A stretch of DNA of 21,199 bases from an uncultured Peptococcaceae bacterium (GCA_902492275.1 CABUKW010000041.1:1-21199), one strand, 5' to 3'; positions 7,592 to 15,687 are shown, numbered from the stretch's first letter. The notes: generated by a model from the letters alone, not told the origin. Numbers and translations: made by a program.

Positions 7592-7627
7592 TTGATAATC
7601 ATTACTCTTAGGTTATACTGAGTATAA
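7592..7627 (+). promoter_or_regulatory. Candidate sigma-A promoter and palindrome before rpoA
   Basis: TTGATA (7592-7597) and TATACT (7614-7619) are separated by 16 nt and resemble a housekeeping promoter. The -10 box lies inside a perfect inverted repeat TTATAC-TGA-GTATAA (7613-7627). The start point would fall about 16 nt before the rpoA ATG, which leaves just the ribosome-binding site AGGAGG (7630-7635) in the leader. This could give rpoA-rplQ extra transcription independent of the ribosomal genes. The AT-rich short spacer means chance is possible. Confidence 0.45.
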
Positions 7628-7642
7628 GTAGGAGGTTGAAAT

Positions 7643-8590
7643 ATGATTGAGATTGAAAAGCCAAATATCGAGTGCGTTGCGATGAGTGACGATAACACTT
7701 ATGGTAAATTTGTTGTTGAACCACTTGAAAAGGGTTATGGTACAACACTGGGGAACTCCTTAAGACGTATTTTACTGTCTTCTCTGCCTGGTACAGCAGT
7801 TACATCCATCAAGATTGACGGTGTGCTGCATGAGTTTTCCACGGTGCCTGGTGTGGTGGAAGATGTTGCAGATATCATTCTGAACATCAAATCTTTGGCT
7901 CTGAAGTCGGATACCGATGAACCACAGATTATTGTGATTGATGCCAACGGACCAGGTGAAGTGACCGCTGCCGACATCATTACAACAGAAGCAATTGAAG
8001 TGCTGAACGGGGACTTACATATTGCGACGTTGGATGAAGACAGCCGTTTATACATTGAGATGGTAGTAGAACGTGGCCGTGGTTATGTTTCTTCCGTAAA
8101 AAATAAAAAGGAAGATCAGCCAATAGGAACAATTCCGATTGATTCTATTTATACTCCTATTCACAAGGTTAACTTTTATCTGGAAGATACTCGTGTCGGT
8201 CAGCGGACTGACTATGATAAACTGACGATTGAATTGTGGAGTAACGGTAGCATTAAGCCGGATGACGCAGTTAGTTTGGCAGCTAGAATTTTGAGCGATC
8301 ACTTGAAATTATTTGTTGGCCTGACCGACGGTATGGATCACGTTCCAATCATGGTAGAAAAAGAGGAAGAGGAAAAGAACAAGATTTTAGATATGACCAT
8401 TGAAGAGTTAGATTTGTCTGTTCGTTCCTACAACTGTTTAAAACGTGCTGGTATCAACACTGTTTCTGAATTAACGCAGAAAACAGAAGATGATATGATG
8501 AAGGTTCGGAACCTGGGTAAAAAATCCCTGGAAGAAGTTCAGCAAAAAATGGAAGCTCTGGGCTTAGGCTTAAGATCCACGGAAGAATAA
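7643..8590 (+). CDS. rpoA: DNA-directed RNA polymerase subunit alpha
   Basis: The alpha subunit dimerises to nucleate RNA polymerase assembly, and its C-terminal domain binds UP elements and activators. The product is 315 residues, the usual length. The N-terminal domain carries FVVEPLEKGYGTTLGNSLRR, LLSSLPGTAVTSIKIDGVLH and VERGRGYV. An acidic linker (EKEEEEKNK) leads to the C-terminal domain with IEELDLSVRSYNCLKRAGIN and VRNLGKKSLEEV. The ATG at 7643 follows AGGAGG at 7630-7635. It is followed 31 nt later by rplQ. Confidence 0.98.
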   Translation: MIEIEKPNIECVAMSDDNTYGKFVVEPLEKGYGTTLGNSLRRILLSSLPGTAVTSIKIDGVLHEFSTVPGVVEDVADIILNIKSLALKSDTDEPQIIVIDANGPGEVTAADIITTEAIEVLNGDLHIATLDEDSRLYIEMVVERGRGYVSSVKNKKEDQPIGTIPIDSIYTPIHKVNFYLEDTRVGQRTDYDKLTIELWSNGSIKPDDAVSLAARILSDHLKLFVGLTDGMDHVPIMVEKEEEEKNKILDMTIEELDLSVRSYNCLKRAGINTVSELTQKTEDDMMKVRNLGKKSLEEVQQKMEALGLGLRSTEE

Positions 8591-8621
8591 AAGTGAATTT
8601 TGTAGCAAAGGAGGAACAGAA

Positions 8622-8960
8622 ATGCCTCATAGAAATTTAGGTCGTAATAGTTCTCAGCGCCGGGCGCTGTTAAGAAATATGACCACTTCTGTATTAAAAT
8701 ATGGTCAGATCGAAACCACTGAAGCAAAAGCAAAAGAAGTTAGAAGAATCGTTGAAAAAATGATTACTTTAGGCAAAGCAGGCAATTTGCATGCTTACCG
8801 TCAGGCTCTGGCTTACTTGACGGAAGAAGACGTGGCTAAGAAATTATTTGACGAAATTGCTCCGAAATACGAAGACCGTCAGGGTGGTTACACCCGTGTG
8901 GTAAAAGCAGGATATCGTCGCGGTGACGGTACACCAATGGCTATTGTAGAATTGGTATAA
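8622..8960 (+). CDS. rplQ: 50S ribosomal protein L17
   Basis: Ribosomal protein L17 lies near the peptide exit tunnel. The 112-residue form is the short bacterial type. It contains the family opening HRNLGRNSSQRRALLRNMTT, the EVRRIVEKMITLGKAG helix and the C-terminal GGYTRVVKAGYRRGDGTPMA. The ATG at 8622 follows AAGGAGGAAC (8608-8617). It closes the alpha operon; the next gene encodes an ECF transporter ATPase, and a strong hairpin begins 13 nt after the stop. Confidence 0.97.
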   Translation: MPHRNLGRNSSQRRALLRNMTTSVLKYGQIETTEAKAKEVRRIVEKMITLGKAGNLHAYRQALAYLTEEDVAKKLFDEIAPKYEDRQGGYTRVVKAGYRRGDGTPMAIVELV

Positions 8961-8972
8961 GGAGAAGGGCGT

Positions 8973-9001
8973 GGAAGTCAGGAATTTCGTTCCTGACTTC
9001 T
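8973..9001 (+). terminator. Strong hairpin after rplQ, weak T tract
   Basis: GAAGTCAGGAA (8974-8984) and TTCCTGACTTC (8990-9000) form a perfect 11-bp stem around the loop TTTCG, and G8973 with T9001 can add a wobble pair. The following TGCTGTTT is only weakly T-rich, so it may be a partial terminator or attenuator between the ribosomal operon and the ECF genes. It also overlaps the extended reading frame of ecfA1 that begins at GTG 8971. Confidence 0.55.
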
Positions 9002-9021
9002 GCTGTTTCCCACATAAAACG

Positions 9022-9849
9022 ATGATTAAGATCAATCATTTAACACATATATTTCATAAAGAATCAACAAAACAGGAAGTCAAAGCGTTAGATGATGTTT
9101 CTCTGGAAATTCATGAAGGAGAACATATTGCTGTGTTAGGGCATAATGGCTGCGGAAAATCTACGTTGGCAAAGCACTTGAATGCTCTTTTGTTACCAAC
9201 TGCAGGGACAGTTGAAGTTGACGCTGTCGATACAGCAAACGAAGCAGACTTATGGACGATTCGGCAAACAGTAGGGATGGTATTTCAAAATCCTGATAAT
9301 CAGCTTGTCGCCACAACGGTGGAGGAAGATGTTGCCTTCGGTCCAGAAAATATGGGTATGGCCCCAGTCCTGATTAGGCAGAGAGTAGACGAAGCTCTGG
9401 CGGCGGTTGGTATGAGCCAATATAAAGAAAAAGGGCCCCATTTGTTATCTGGCGGACAAAAGCAGCGAATTGCCATAGCAGGCATTATTGCTATGCGACC
9501 CAAGTATATTGTGTTTGATGAACCGACTGCCATGCTGGACCCGTTAGGACGGCGTGAAGTAATGGAAACCATGCAGCGCTTAAACAGAGAAGATGGCATC
9601 ACGGTTATCAATATCACCCATTTCATGGAGGAAGCGGTTCTGGCTGATCGTGTCATTGTGATGGAAAGCGGTCGGATTGTACTGTCGGGCACACCAAAAG
9701 AGGTGTTCACCCAGGTTGATTTACTGAAACAAATGCAGCTGGATGTTCCGCCTGTGGCAGAATTGGCAGCATTGCTACATAAAGAAGATAAACGAATTGC
9801 AGCAGATATCATGACAATAGAGGAAATGGTGACAGCGTTATGTCTTTAG
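9022..9849 (+). CDS. ecfA1: ECF transporter energy-coupling ATPase EcfA1
   Basis: One of the two ATPases that power an energy-coupling factor transporter for vitamins or metal ions. From ATG 9022 the product is 275 residues. It has the Walker A GHNGCGKST (40-48), Q-loop FQNPDNQ (Gln89), signature LSGGQKQR (142-149), Walker B YIVFDEPTAMLDP with Asp166/Glu167, and switch His200. The start is uncertain: ATG 9022 fits the family N-terminus but has no visible ribosome-binding site, whereas in-frame GTG 8971 has AAGGAG (8959-8964) at good spacing but would add 17 residues encoded by a strong hairpin. The gene overlaps ecfA2 by 10 nt. Confidence 0.93.
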   Translation: MIKINHLTHIFHKESTKQEVKALDDVSLEIHEGEHIAVLGHNGCGKSTLAKHLNALLLPTAGTVEVDAVDTANEADLWTIRQTVGMVFQNPDNQLVATTVEEDVAFGPENMGMAPVLIRQRVDEALAAVGMSQYKEKGPHLLSGGQKQRIAIAGIIAMRPKYIVFDEPTAMLDPLGRREVMETMQRLNREDGITVINITHFMEEAVLADRVIVMESGRIVLSGTPKEVFTQVDLLKQMQLDVPPVAELAALLHKEDKRIAADIMTIEEMVTALCL

Positions 9850-10715
9850 AAGTAAAGCATGTATTTTATACCTATCAAGCAGGTTCACCGACAGAAAGTC
9901 ATGCGCTTCAGGATATTTGTCTGAATATTGATGAGGGTGAATTTCTCGGAATTGTAGGCCATACAGGTTCCGGTAAATCCACCCTTATTCAGCATTTAAA
10001 CGGATTACTGAAGCCCACAAAGGGTGATGTTCTGGTAGACGGGTTAAATATCAATCAAAAAGAGGCAAAAGGCAAATTAAAAGAGCTGCGCATGAAAGTC
10101 GGTCTCGTTTTTCAGTATCCAGAATATCAGCTTTTTGAAGAAACTGTGGAGCAGGATATCAGTTTTGGGCCCCGCAATTTAGGCTTGTCCGACGGCGAGG
10201 TCAAAAAGCGGGTGCAGGAAGCTATGGAACTGTTGAAGTTGGATTATAAAAGTCTGCGCAAACAGTCTCCCTTTGATTTAAGCGGCGGTCAAAAGCGAAA
10301 AGTGGCCATTGCAGGTGTGTTGGCCATGAAGCCCAAATATCTGGTGCTGGACGAACCGACCGCAGGATTAGACCCGCGGGGACGGGAGGAATTTTTGGAG
10401 CAGATAGCTGCGTTACACAAGCAGGGGATGACCATTATCATGGTATCACACAGCATGGATGATATTGCCCGGTATGCGCAGCAAATGATTGTGCTGGACC
10501 ATGGACAAATCAAATTGCAGGGAACGCCGCAAGAAGTCTTTTCCCATCCTGACGAGCTGGAACAGATTGGCGTTGGCGTTCCAACACTGACCCGGTTATT
10601 GCTGCGGCTGAAAGCGCAGGGACTGGATGTGCGCACCGATTTAATTGAAATAGAAGAGATTAAAACAGAAATTTTACAGGCTTTGGCGGTCAGAGAGGGG
10701 CGGCAGACATGTTAA
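9840..10715 (+). CDS. ecfA2: ECF transporter energy-coupling ATPase EcfA2
   Basis: The partner ATPase of EcfA1 in an ECF transporter. The 291-residue product has Walker A GHTGSGKST (40-48), Q-loop FQYPEYQ (Gln92), signature LSGGQKRK (147-154), Walker B YLVLDEPTAGLDP with Asp171/Glu172, and switch His204. The C-terminal extension (beyond about residue 240) is typical of EcfA subunits, where it helps dimerisation. The ATG at 9840 lies within the end of ecfA1 and the gene overlaps ecfT by 7 nt, so the three are likely translated in a coupled way. Confidence 0.95.
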   Translation: MSLEVKHVFYTYQAGSPTESHALQDICLNIDEGEFLGIVGHTGSGKSTLIQHLNGLLKPTKGDVLVDGLNINQKEAKGKLKELRMKVGLVFQYPEYQLFEETVEQDISFGPRNLGLSDGEVKKRVQEAMELLKLDYKSLRKQSPFDLSGGQKRKVAIAGVLAMKPKYLVLDEPTAGLDPRGREEFLEQIAALHKQGMTIIMVSHSMDDIARYAQQMIVLDHGQIKLQGTPQEVFSHPDELEQIGVGVPTLTRLLLRLKAQGLDVRTDLIEIEEIKTEILQALAVREGRQTC

Positions 10716-11506
10716 AAGATATTACCATTGGTCAGTACCTGCCCGGCAATTCGTTTTTGCATCGGCTTGACCCCCGCACCAAAATTCTGGCAGTGCTGTT
10801 TTATATGGTTTCGTTGTTTCTGGTCAATAACTTTTGGGGATTGGGCGCAATGTTGCTGCTATCCATTGTGATTGTGCTGATTTCCCATATTCCGCTGAAG
10901 TTTTTCTTCCGCGGCATCAAGGCTATCGTGTTTATCGTATTGTTGACAGTGGTGCTGCAAATGTTTATGACGCCGGGGGAACCATTATGGCAGTGGGGAT
11001 TTTTGACCATCACCAAAGAAGGGATACGGCAGGCCATCTTTATGGGTACCCGTTTGGTGCTGTTGGTTAGCGTTACTTCTATTTTAACGCTAACCACCAC
11101 GCCCATTTCCTTAACTGACGGCATTGAAAATCTGCTGAAGCCTTTTCAGCGCTTCGGCGTACCGGCTCATGAATTGGCCATGATGATGACCATTGCCCTG
11201 CGGTTTATTCCAACGCTGATTGAGGAAACCGATAAAATCATGAAGGCACAGGCAGCCCGCGGCGCCGACTTTGAAAGCGGCAATTTGATGGAACGGGCGA
11301 AAGCTATGATTCCGCTGCTGGTGCCGTTGTTTTTAAACGCCTTTAAACGGGCCGATGAGTTGGCCATGGCCATGGAAGCCCGCTGTTATCATGGCGGTGA
11401 AAACCGCACCCGGTTGAAAGCCCTGTGCTATGGCCGACAGGATGCGGTGGCAGGCGTATTGTGTTTCTGTATGGTAGCAGGCGCCTTTTTGACCCGCTTT
11501 ATTTGA
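10709..11506 (+). CDS. ecfT: ECF transporter transmembrane subunit EcfT
   Basis: EcfT is the membrane scaffold that couples ATP hydrolysis in EcfA1/EcfA2 to a substrate-binding S component. The 265-residue protein has several hydrophobic segments (about residues 25-60, 66-88, 108-132 and a C-terminal one) and two coupling-helix motifs, AARGAD (Ala-Arg-Gly at 183-185) and EARCYHG (Ala-Arg-Cys at 224-226). No S component is encoded beside it, so this is a shared (group II) module serving S components encoded elsewhere. Base composition becomes more GC-rich than in the ribosomal genes. Confidence 0.95.
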   Translation: MLKDITIGQYLPGNSFLHRLDPRTKILAVLFYMVSLFLVNNFWGLGAMLLLSIVIVLISHIPLKFFFRGIKAIVFIVLLTVVLQMFMTPGEPLWQWGFLTITKEGIRQAIFMGTRLVLLVSVTSILTLTTTPISLTDGIENLLKPFQRFGVPAHELAMMMTIALRFIPTLIEETDKIMKAQAARGADFESGNLMERAKAMIPLLVPLFLNAFKRADELAMAMEARCYHGGENRTRLKALCYGRQDAVAGVLCFCMVAGAFLTRFI

Positions 11507-11516
11507 TGGAGGAGCT

Positions 11517-12288
<772 letters not shown>

Positions 12289-12293
12289 ATATG

Positions 12294-12318
12294 AGTGTGT
12301 TTTTGGACACACTTTTTT
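12294..12318 (+). terminator. Terminator-like hairpin after truA, at the rplM start point
   Basis: AGTGTGT (12294-12300) pairs perfectly with ACACACT (12307-12313) around a 6-nt loop and runs into TTTTTT (12313-12318). It would end transcripts coming from ecf-truA. It also coincides with the predicted start of rplM transcription, so it would form the 5' end of the rplM RNA. Confidence 0.7.
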
Positions 12319-12412
12319 GAGCGCTGTTAGTTCTATGATCCAGAGCCCCGGATCTTAACTATATAAACTCATTTATTATCTAGTATTGTCGATATTCTAA
12401 GGAGGGAATATA
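12319..12412 (+). promoter_or_regulatory. Structured 5' leader of rplM, possible L13-type leader
   Basis: After the hairpin at the start point, the leader can fold as TAGTT (12328-12332) with AACTA (12357-12361), then an internal loop, then GATCC (12337-12341) with GGATC (12350-12354) around an 8-nt loop. A leader RNA upstream of rplM is known in Firmicutes (the L13 leader, thought to mediate feedback by the ribosomal protein). I cannot confirm a match to that family by eye. The ribosome-binding site AAGGAGGGA is at 12400-12408. Confidence 0.5.
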
Positions 12413-12850
12413 ATGCGTACCACCTATATGGCAAAACCTACTGAGGTTGATAGAAAATGGTATGTAGTAGATGCAGCCGGTAAACCACTGGGTCGTGTAG
12501 CTTCTCAGGTTGCTGCAGTTTTAAGAGGAAAAAATAAACCAACATTTACCCCAAACGTTGACTGTGGGGATTATGTAATCGTAATCAACGCCAAAGACGC
12601 TGTTTTAACAGGGAAAAAGCTGGACCAGAAATTATTCCGTCGTCACAGCCGTTATCCTGGCGGTCTGCGTTCTACCAAATATAAAGATTTAATGGCTCAG
12701 AGACCGGTTCTGGCTATGGAAACTGCTATCAAAGGCATGCTGCCACATAACCGTCTGGGCAGAAAAATGTTCACAAAATTATTCGTATATGCTGGTGCTG
12801 ACCACAAACATCAGGCTCAGAAACCAGAAGTACTGGAAATTATCGGTTAA
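12413..12850 (+). CDS. rplM: 50S ribosomal protein L13
   Basis: Ribosomal protein L13 is an early assembly protein of the 50S subunit. The product is 145 residues, the usual length. It begins MRTTYMAKPTEVDRKWYVVD, contains PLGRVASQVAAVLRGKNKPT, GDYVIVINAKDAVLTGKK, RHSRYPGGLRS and the MLPHNRLGRKMFTKLFVYAG segment. It is the first gene of a two-gene operon with rpsI, 14 nt downstream. Confidence 0.98.
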   Translation: MRTTYMAKPTEVDRKWYVVDAAGKPLGRVASQVAAVLRGKNKPTFTPNVDCGDYVIVINAKDAVLTGKKLDQKLFRRHSRYPGGLRSTKYKDLMAQRPVLAMETAIKGMLPHNRLGRKMFTKLFVYAGADHKHQAQKPEVLEIIG

Positions 12851-12864
12851 GGAGGAAATGAACA

Positions 12865-13266
12865 ATGGCAAACAATGAAAAAGTGCAGTTCTACGGTACA
12901 GGCCGTCGTAAATCCTCTGTTGCCAGAGTAAGACTGGTGCCAGGTAATGGTCAGATTATTGTCAACGGCAAAGATTCCAAAGATTATTTCTGCAAAAAAA
13001 CGCTGGAAATGATTATCAGACAGCCACTGGTTTTAACTGAAACAGAAGGCAGATTTGATGTTTTAGTCAACGCACATGGCGGCGGAACAACAGGTCAGGC
13101 TGGCGCTGTTCGTCTGGGTATCGCAAGAGCTTTATTAAAAGCCGATGCAGAATACCGTCCAGTGCTGAAAAGAGCAGGGTTCTTAACAAGAGACCCACGT
13201 ATGAAGGAAAGAAAGAAATACGGCTTAAAAGGCGCAAGAAGAGCTCCACAGTTCTCCAAACGTTAA
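12865..13266 (+). CDS. rpsI: 30S ribosomal protein S9
   Basis: Ribosomal protein S9, whose C-terminal tail reaches the P-site tRNA. The product is 133 residues. Landmarks are YGTGRRKSSVARVRLVPGNG, the GGGTTGQAGAVRLGIARALL segment and the universal C-terminus FLTRDPRMKERKKYGLKGAR followed by RAPQFSKR. The ATG at 12865 follows AAGGAGGAAA (12849-12858). A strong terminator lies 25 nt after the stop. Confidence 0.98.
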   Translation: MANNEKVQFYGTGRRKSSVARVRLVPGNGQIIVNGKDSKDYFCKKTLEMIIRQPLVLTETEGRFDVLVNAHGGGTTGQAGAVRLGIARALLKADAEYRPVLKRAGFLTRDPRMKERKKYGLKGARRAPQFSKR

Positions 13267-13291
13267 TTGGCTTCTTATTTCAGGCAATTAC

Positions 13292-13322
13292 AAAACCTCT
13301 CAGAGTTTCTGGGAGGTTTTTT
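13292..13322 (+). terminator. Rho-independent terminator of rplM-rpsI
   Basis: A 13-bp stem (13292-13304 with 13308-13320, one G-T pair) with a GTT loop ends in TTTTTT (13317-13322). The outer arms are AAAACCTC and GAGGTTTT. This is a textbook intrinsic terminator 25 nt after the rpsI stop. Confidence 0.93.
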
Positions 13323-13496
13323 GCTATTCAGAGCAAAAAAGATGGACTTGTGGATAAACATGGACAGAAAATCATTTCTCCATCATATTCTTTTGCAAAA
13401 TGATAAACCAAACAATAATAATCCGAACGATATGACTCAAGTTGATAATGTGCTGGGACTGTCGTTTCTATCGAGAATGTCCTCTGAAGTGAGCAG
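13323..13496. other. Intergenic stretch with no supported gene
   Basis: Between the rpsI terminator and the hairpin before the lipoprotein gene I see no gene. A 94-codon frame starting at TTG 13267 runs through the terminator, has no ribosome-binding site and resembles no family, and a 77-codon frame on the other strand also looks random. The stretch is AT-rich and shows no repeat or RNA structure that I can support. Confidence 0.6.
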
Positions 13497-13526
13497 CAAG
13501 GGCAGGCGTTTATATTTCTGCCCTTG
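13497..13526. promoter_or_regulatory. Inverted repeat overlapping the lipoprotein promoter -35 box
   Basis: CAAGGGCAG (13497-13505) and CTGCCCTTG (13518-13526) form a perfect 9-bp inverted repeat with a 12-nt AT-rich spacer. The right arm covers the first three bases of the -35 element TTGTCT. The geometry suits an operator for a dimeric regulator. It is also possible that it is a terminator relic, but no T tract follows. Confidence 0.45.
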
Positions 13527-13552
13527 TCTATTCTGCCCGTATCTGTTATAAT
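13524..13552 (+). promoter_or_regulatory. Promoter for the lipoprotein gene
   Basis: TTGTCT (13524-13529) and a perfect TATAAT (13547-13552) are separated by 17 nt. The ATG of the lipoprotein gene lies 48 nt after the -10 box. Confidence 0.75.
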
Positions 13553-13600
13553 CGTCCGCATAACTGGGTCTTTAGTTCCAATTCAAGGAGGAATGTAACG

Positions 13601-14179
13601 ATGAAAAGAAGGCTTTCACTGTGGCAAATGGTTGTTTTATCCTGTCTGCTTTTGCTTTCCGGCTGTGCAGAGGTAGAAAATTTTTCGCACACACAAGAGA
13701 ACACTTCCCAGACAAAGAGTTCCATGCCGGAATTAGAGGACACGGACTGGATGGCAGTCAGCACAGATGCTGCAGCCTTTGATTTGAACGGCGGATTGGA
13801 TAATCCAAATTTTGAATATGTTTTGGATCATACGGATACAGCTCCCTTAGACCAACTGATTGCCTTTACTTTAGTGGCCGATGGTCTTAGTGAAGGCGCA
13901 TGCGATGAGTTGCGGAGCCGTTTCTTAGAGGCGCCCAATACGGTTCTGGCATACCTTATGCTTATGGGGGATCAGCAGGTTGGTTTCTGGGATAATCCGC
14001 CTGCGGCAGAGGTTATCTGCCGGTTCATCGCCTCCGCAGACGCTGCTTGGTATGGAGGGTCGGAAGAATTTGCTCGGACGCTGGAAACTTGCCGGGAAAG
14101 CTATTCCAGCGGTCCTATTGCAGAACTTCTGGATGTGATGGAAACAGAACACGAAGCCAGTATGGAACGAAATCAATAA
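13601..14179 (+). CDS. Putative lipoprotein of unknown function
   Basis: I do not recognise this 192-residue protein. It has a type II signal peptide: basic start MKRR, hydrophobic core (about residues 7-19) and lipobox LSGC with Cys22 as the likely lipidated residue, so the mature protein should be tethered to the outside of the cytoplasmic membrane. The first 25 or so mature residues are polar, linker-like (TQENTSQTKSS); the rest is acidic and predicted helical, with several Trp/Tyr residues and no catalytic motif I can name. The ATG at 13601 has AAGGAGGAA (13585-13593). It has its own promoter with an overlapping inverted repeat. No terminator separates it from mtaB, so mtaB may be partly co-transcribed. 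Confidence 0.85.
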   Translation: MKRRLSLWQMVVLSCLLLLSGCAEVENFSHTQENTSQTKSSMPELEDTDWMAVSTDAAAFDLNGGLDNPNFEYVLDHTDTAPLDQLIAFTLVADGLSEGACDELRSRFLEAPNTVLAYLMLMGDQQVGFWDNPPAAEVICRFIASADAAWYGGSEEFARTLETCRESYSSGPIAELLDVMETEHEASMERNQ

Positions 14180-14352
14180 AATCCATTGACTGCAAGGACG
14201 GCCAGACCAGGCTTAATTTTAAGAATATGAAAAGTTTAGATTTGAATTGGTTGAGTGGGGTTCCTTGAATGGCTTGCAAAAATGCGAAAAATGCGATACC
14301 ATATCAAAAAACGAGTTGTATCATTGCAGAAACAGAGAGGAGTACAGCGCAA

Positions 14353-15687
14353 GTGGAATTAAAAAATGAACCAAAAATCGTGGGCTTTCATACGTTGGGC
14401 TGTAAAGTAAATCAAAGTGAAACAGAAGCTATGACAGCGTTATTTTTACAGCGGGGTTATCAGCTCGGCGAATTTGAGCAATATTGCGATGTGTATGTCA
14501 TCAACACCTGCACTGTTACTCATGCCGGCGACCGCAAATCCCGGCAGATGATTCGCCGCGCTAAGCACATCAATCCACAGGCTATTGTGGTGGTTACCGG
14601 TTGTTATGCCCAAACTTCGCCGGAGAATGTGGCGGCCATTGAAGACGTGGATATTATTTTGGGTACCAATAAGCGTCATCTGATTGTAGATTTGGTAGAG
14701 CAGTTTGACGGGCGGCGGCAGCAGTTGGTGGAGGAAAAAGACAGCTTGACCGACTTTGAGGAAATTACTATGGAGCGGGTCATTCAAAAAGCTCGGGCTT
14801 ATCTGAAAGTACAGGATGGCTGTGAGCAGTTTTGCACTTATTGCATCATTCCCTATGCCCGCGGGCCTTTGCGCAGCCGCAGTATGGCCAATACGCTGCA
14901 GGAAGCCAAGAAACTGGAGCAGGCCGGATTTCAGGAAATCATCCTTACTGGTATTCATTTGGGCGCTTATGGCAAACCCAGCGAACAGGAGGCGGCGCAG
15001 GGCGCTGTGCAGCAGCATACATTGGCCGACCTGTGCGAAATGCTGCTGGTAGAAACCTCCTTTGCTCGCATTCGGTTAAGCTCTATTGAGCCTACCGAGG
15101 TGGATGACCATTTATTGCGTTTATTTGTAGAAAATCGCCGGATGTGTCGGCATCTGCATTTGCCTTTGCAAGCCGGTGACGACAGCGTATTGGCCCGCAT
15201 GCATCGTCCTTATGATACGGAGCAGTACCGGCAGGAAATGGTCCGCATTCGGCAGGCTGTGCCTGATATTGCCTTGAGTACCGATCTGATGGTGGGCTTC
15301 CCCGGAGAAACCGATGAACAATTTGCCAACAGTCTGCGTTTCTGTGACGAAATTGCATTCAGCAGTATGCATATCTTTAAATATTCGCCCCGAGAAGGTA
15401 CACCGGCTGCCGGATACGCAAACCAAATCAGTAATGAAGTAAAAGATGCACGTAGTAAGCAGATGCAGGAAGTGGCCGAAAAAAATATGCTGCGATATAT
15501 GGAACAGCATTTAGGGCAACAGATAGAGGTGCTGATAGAAGAACAACAAGAGGATGGTTTATGGCTAGGACATACCGACAATTATCTGCATGTGGCGGTG
15601 GACGGTCCTTGTCAAAAAAATACCATGGTACTGGTACAGTTGGATAAAATTGATGGAAAACTGGTCAAAGGAAAATTTATTGATTAA
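14353..15687 (+). CDS. mtaB: tRNA (t6A37) methylthiotransferase MtaB
   Basis: MtaB is a radical-SAM enzyme that converts t6A37 to ms2t6A37 in ANN-decoding tRNAs. From GTG 14353 the product is 444 residues. The N-terminal domain has iron-sulfur cysteines Cys17 (LGCKVNQSE), Cys53 (NTCTVT) and Cys84 (GCYAQ); the radical-SAM triad is Cys157-x3-Cys161-x2-Cys164 (GCEQFCTYC), followed by IIPYARG; a C-terminal TRAM-like domain ends the protein. The LGCKVN motif separates it from MiaB. An in-frame ATG at 14269 would add 28 residues partly encoded by a tandem 9-bp repeat and unlike the family; AGAGGAG (14335-14341) lies before the GTG, though 11 nt away, so the start is not certain. Confidence 0.95.
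   Translation: MELKNEPKIVGFHTLGCKVNQSETEAMTALFLQRGYQLGEFEQYCDVYVINTCTVTHAGDRKSRQMIRRAKHINPQAIVVVTGCYAQTSPENVAAIEDVDIILGTNKRHLIVDLVEQFDGRRQQLVEEKDSLTDFEEITMERVIQKARAYLKVQDGCEQFCTYCIIPYARGPLRSRSMANTLQEAKKLEQAGFQEIILTGIHLGAYGKPSEQEAAQGAVQQHTLADLCEMLLVETSFARIRLSSIEPTEVDDHLLRLFVENRRMCRHLHLPLQAGDDSVLARMHRPYDTEQYRQEMVRIRQAVPDIALSTDLMVGFPGETDEQFANSLRFCDEIAFSSMHIFKYSPREGTPAAGYANQISNEVKDARSKQMQEVAEKNMLRYMEQHLGQQIEVLIEEQQEDGLWLGHTDNYLHVAVDGPCQKNTMVLVQLDKIDGKLVKGKFID

Noticed and set aside
9300..9812. 170-codon - strand frame opposite ecfA1
   Set aside because: Antisense shadow of an ABC ATPase with no family resemblance and no ribosome-binding site.
13267..13551. 94-codon + strand frame right after rpsI
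   Set aside because: It starts with TTG without a ribosome-binding site, runs through the strong rpsI terminator, and has no recognisable sequence.
13328..13561. 77-codon frame on the - strand in the rpsI-lipoprotein gap
   Set aside because: No ribosome-binding site, no recognisable product, and it overlaps the + strand promoter; looks random.
14180..14268. TTGACT with a TTAATT downstream as a possible mtaB promoter
   Set aside because: The spacing is about 21 nt, too long for a normal sigma-A promoter, and no better pair is seen.
14446..15018. 190-codon - strand frame opposite mtaB
   Set aside because: Long, but lies wholly inside a well-supported radical-SAM gene and looks like nothing known.
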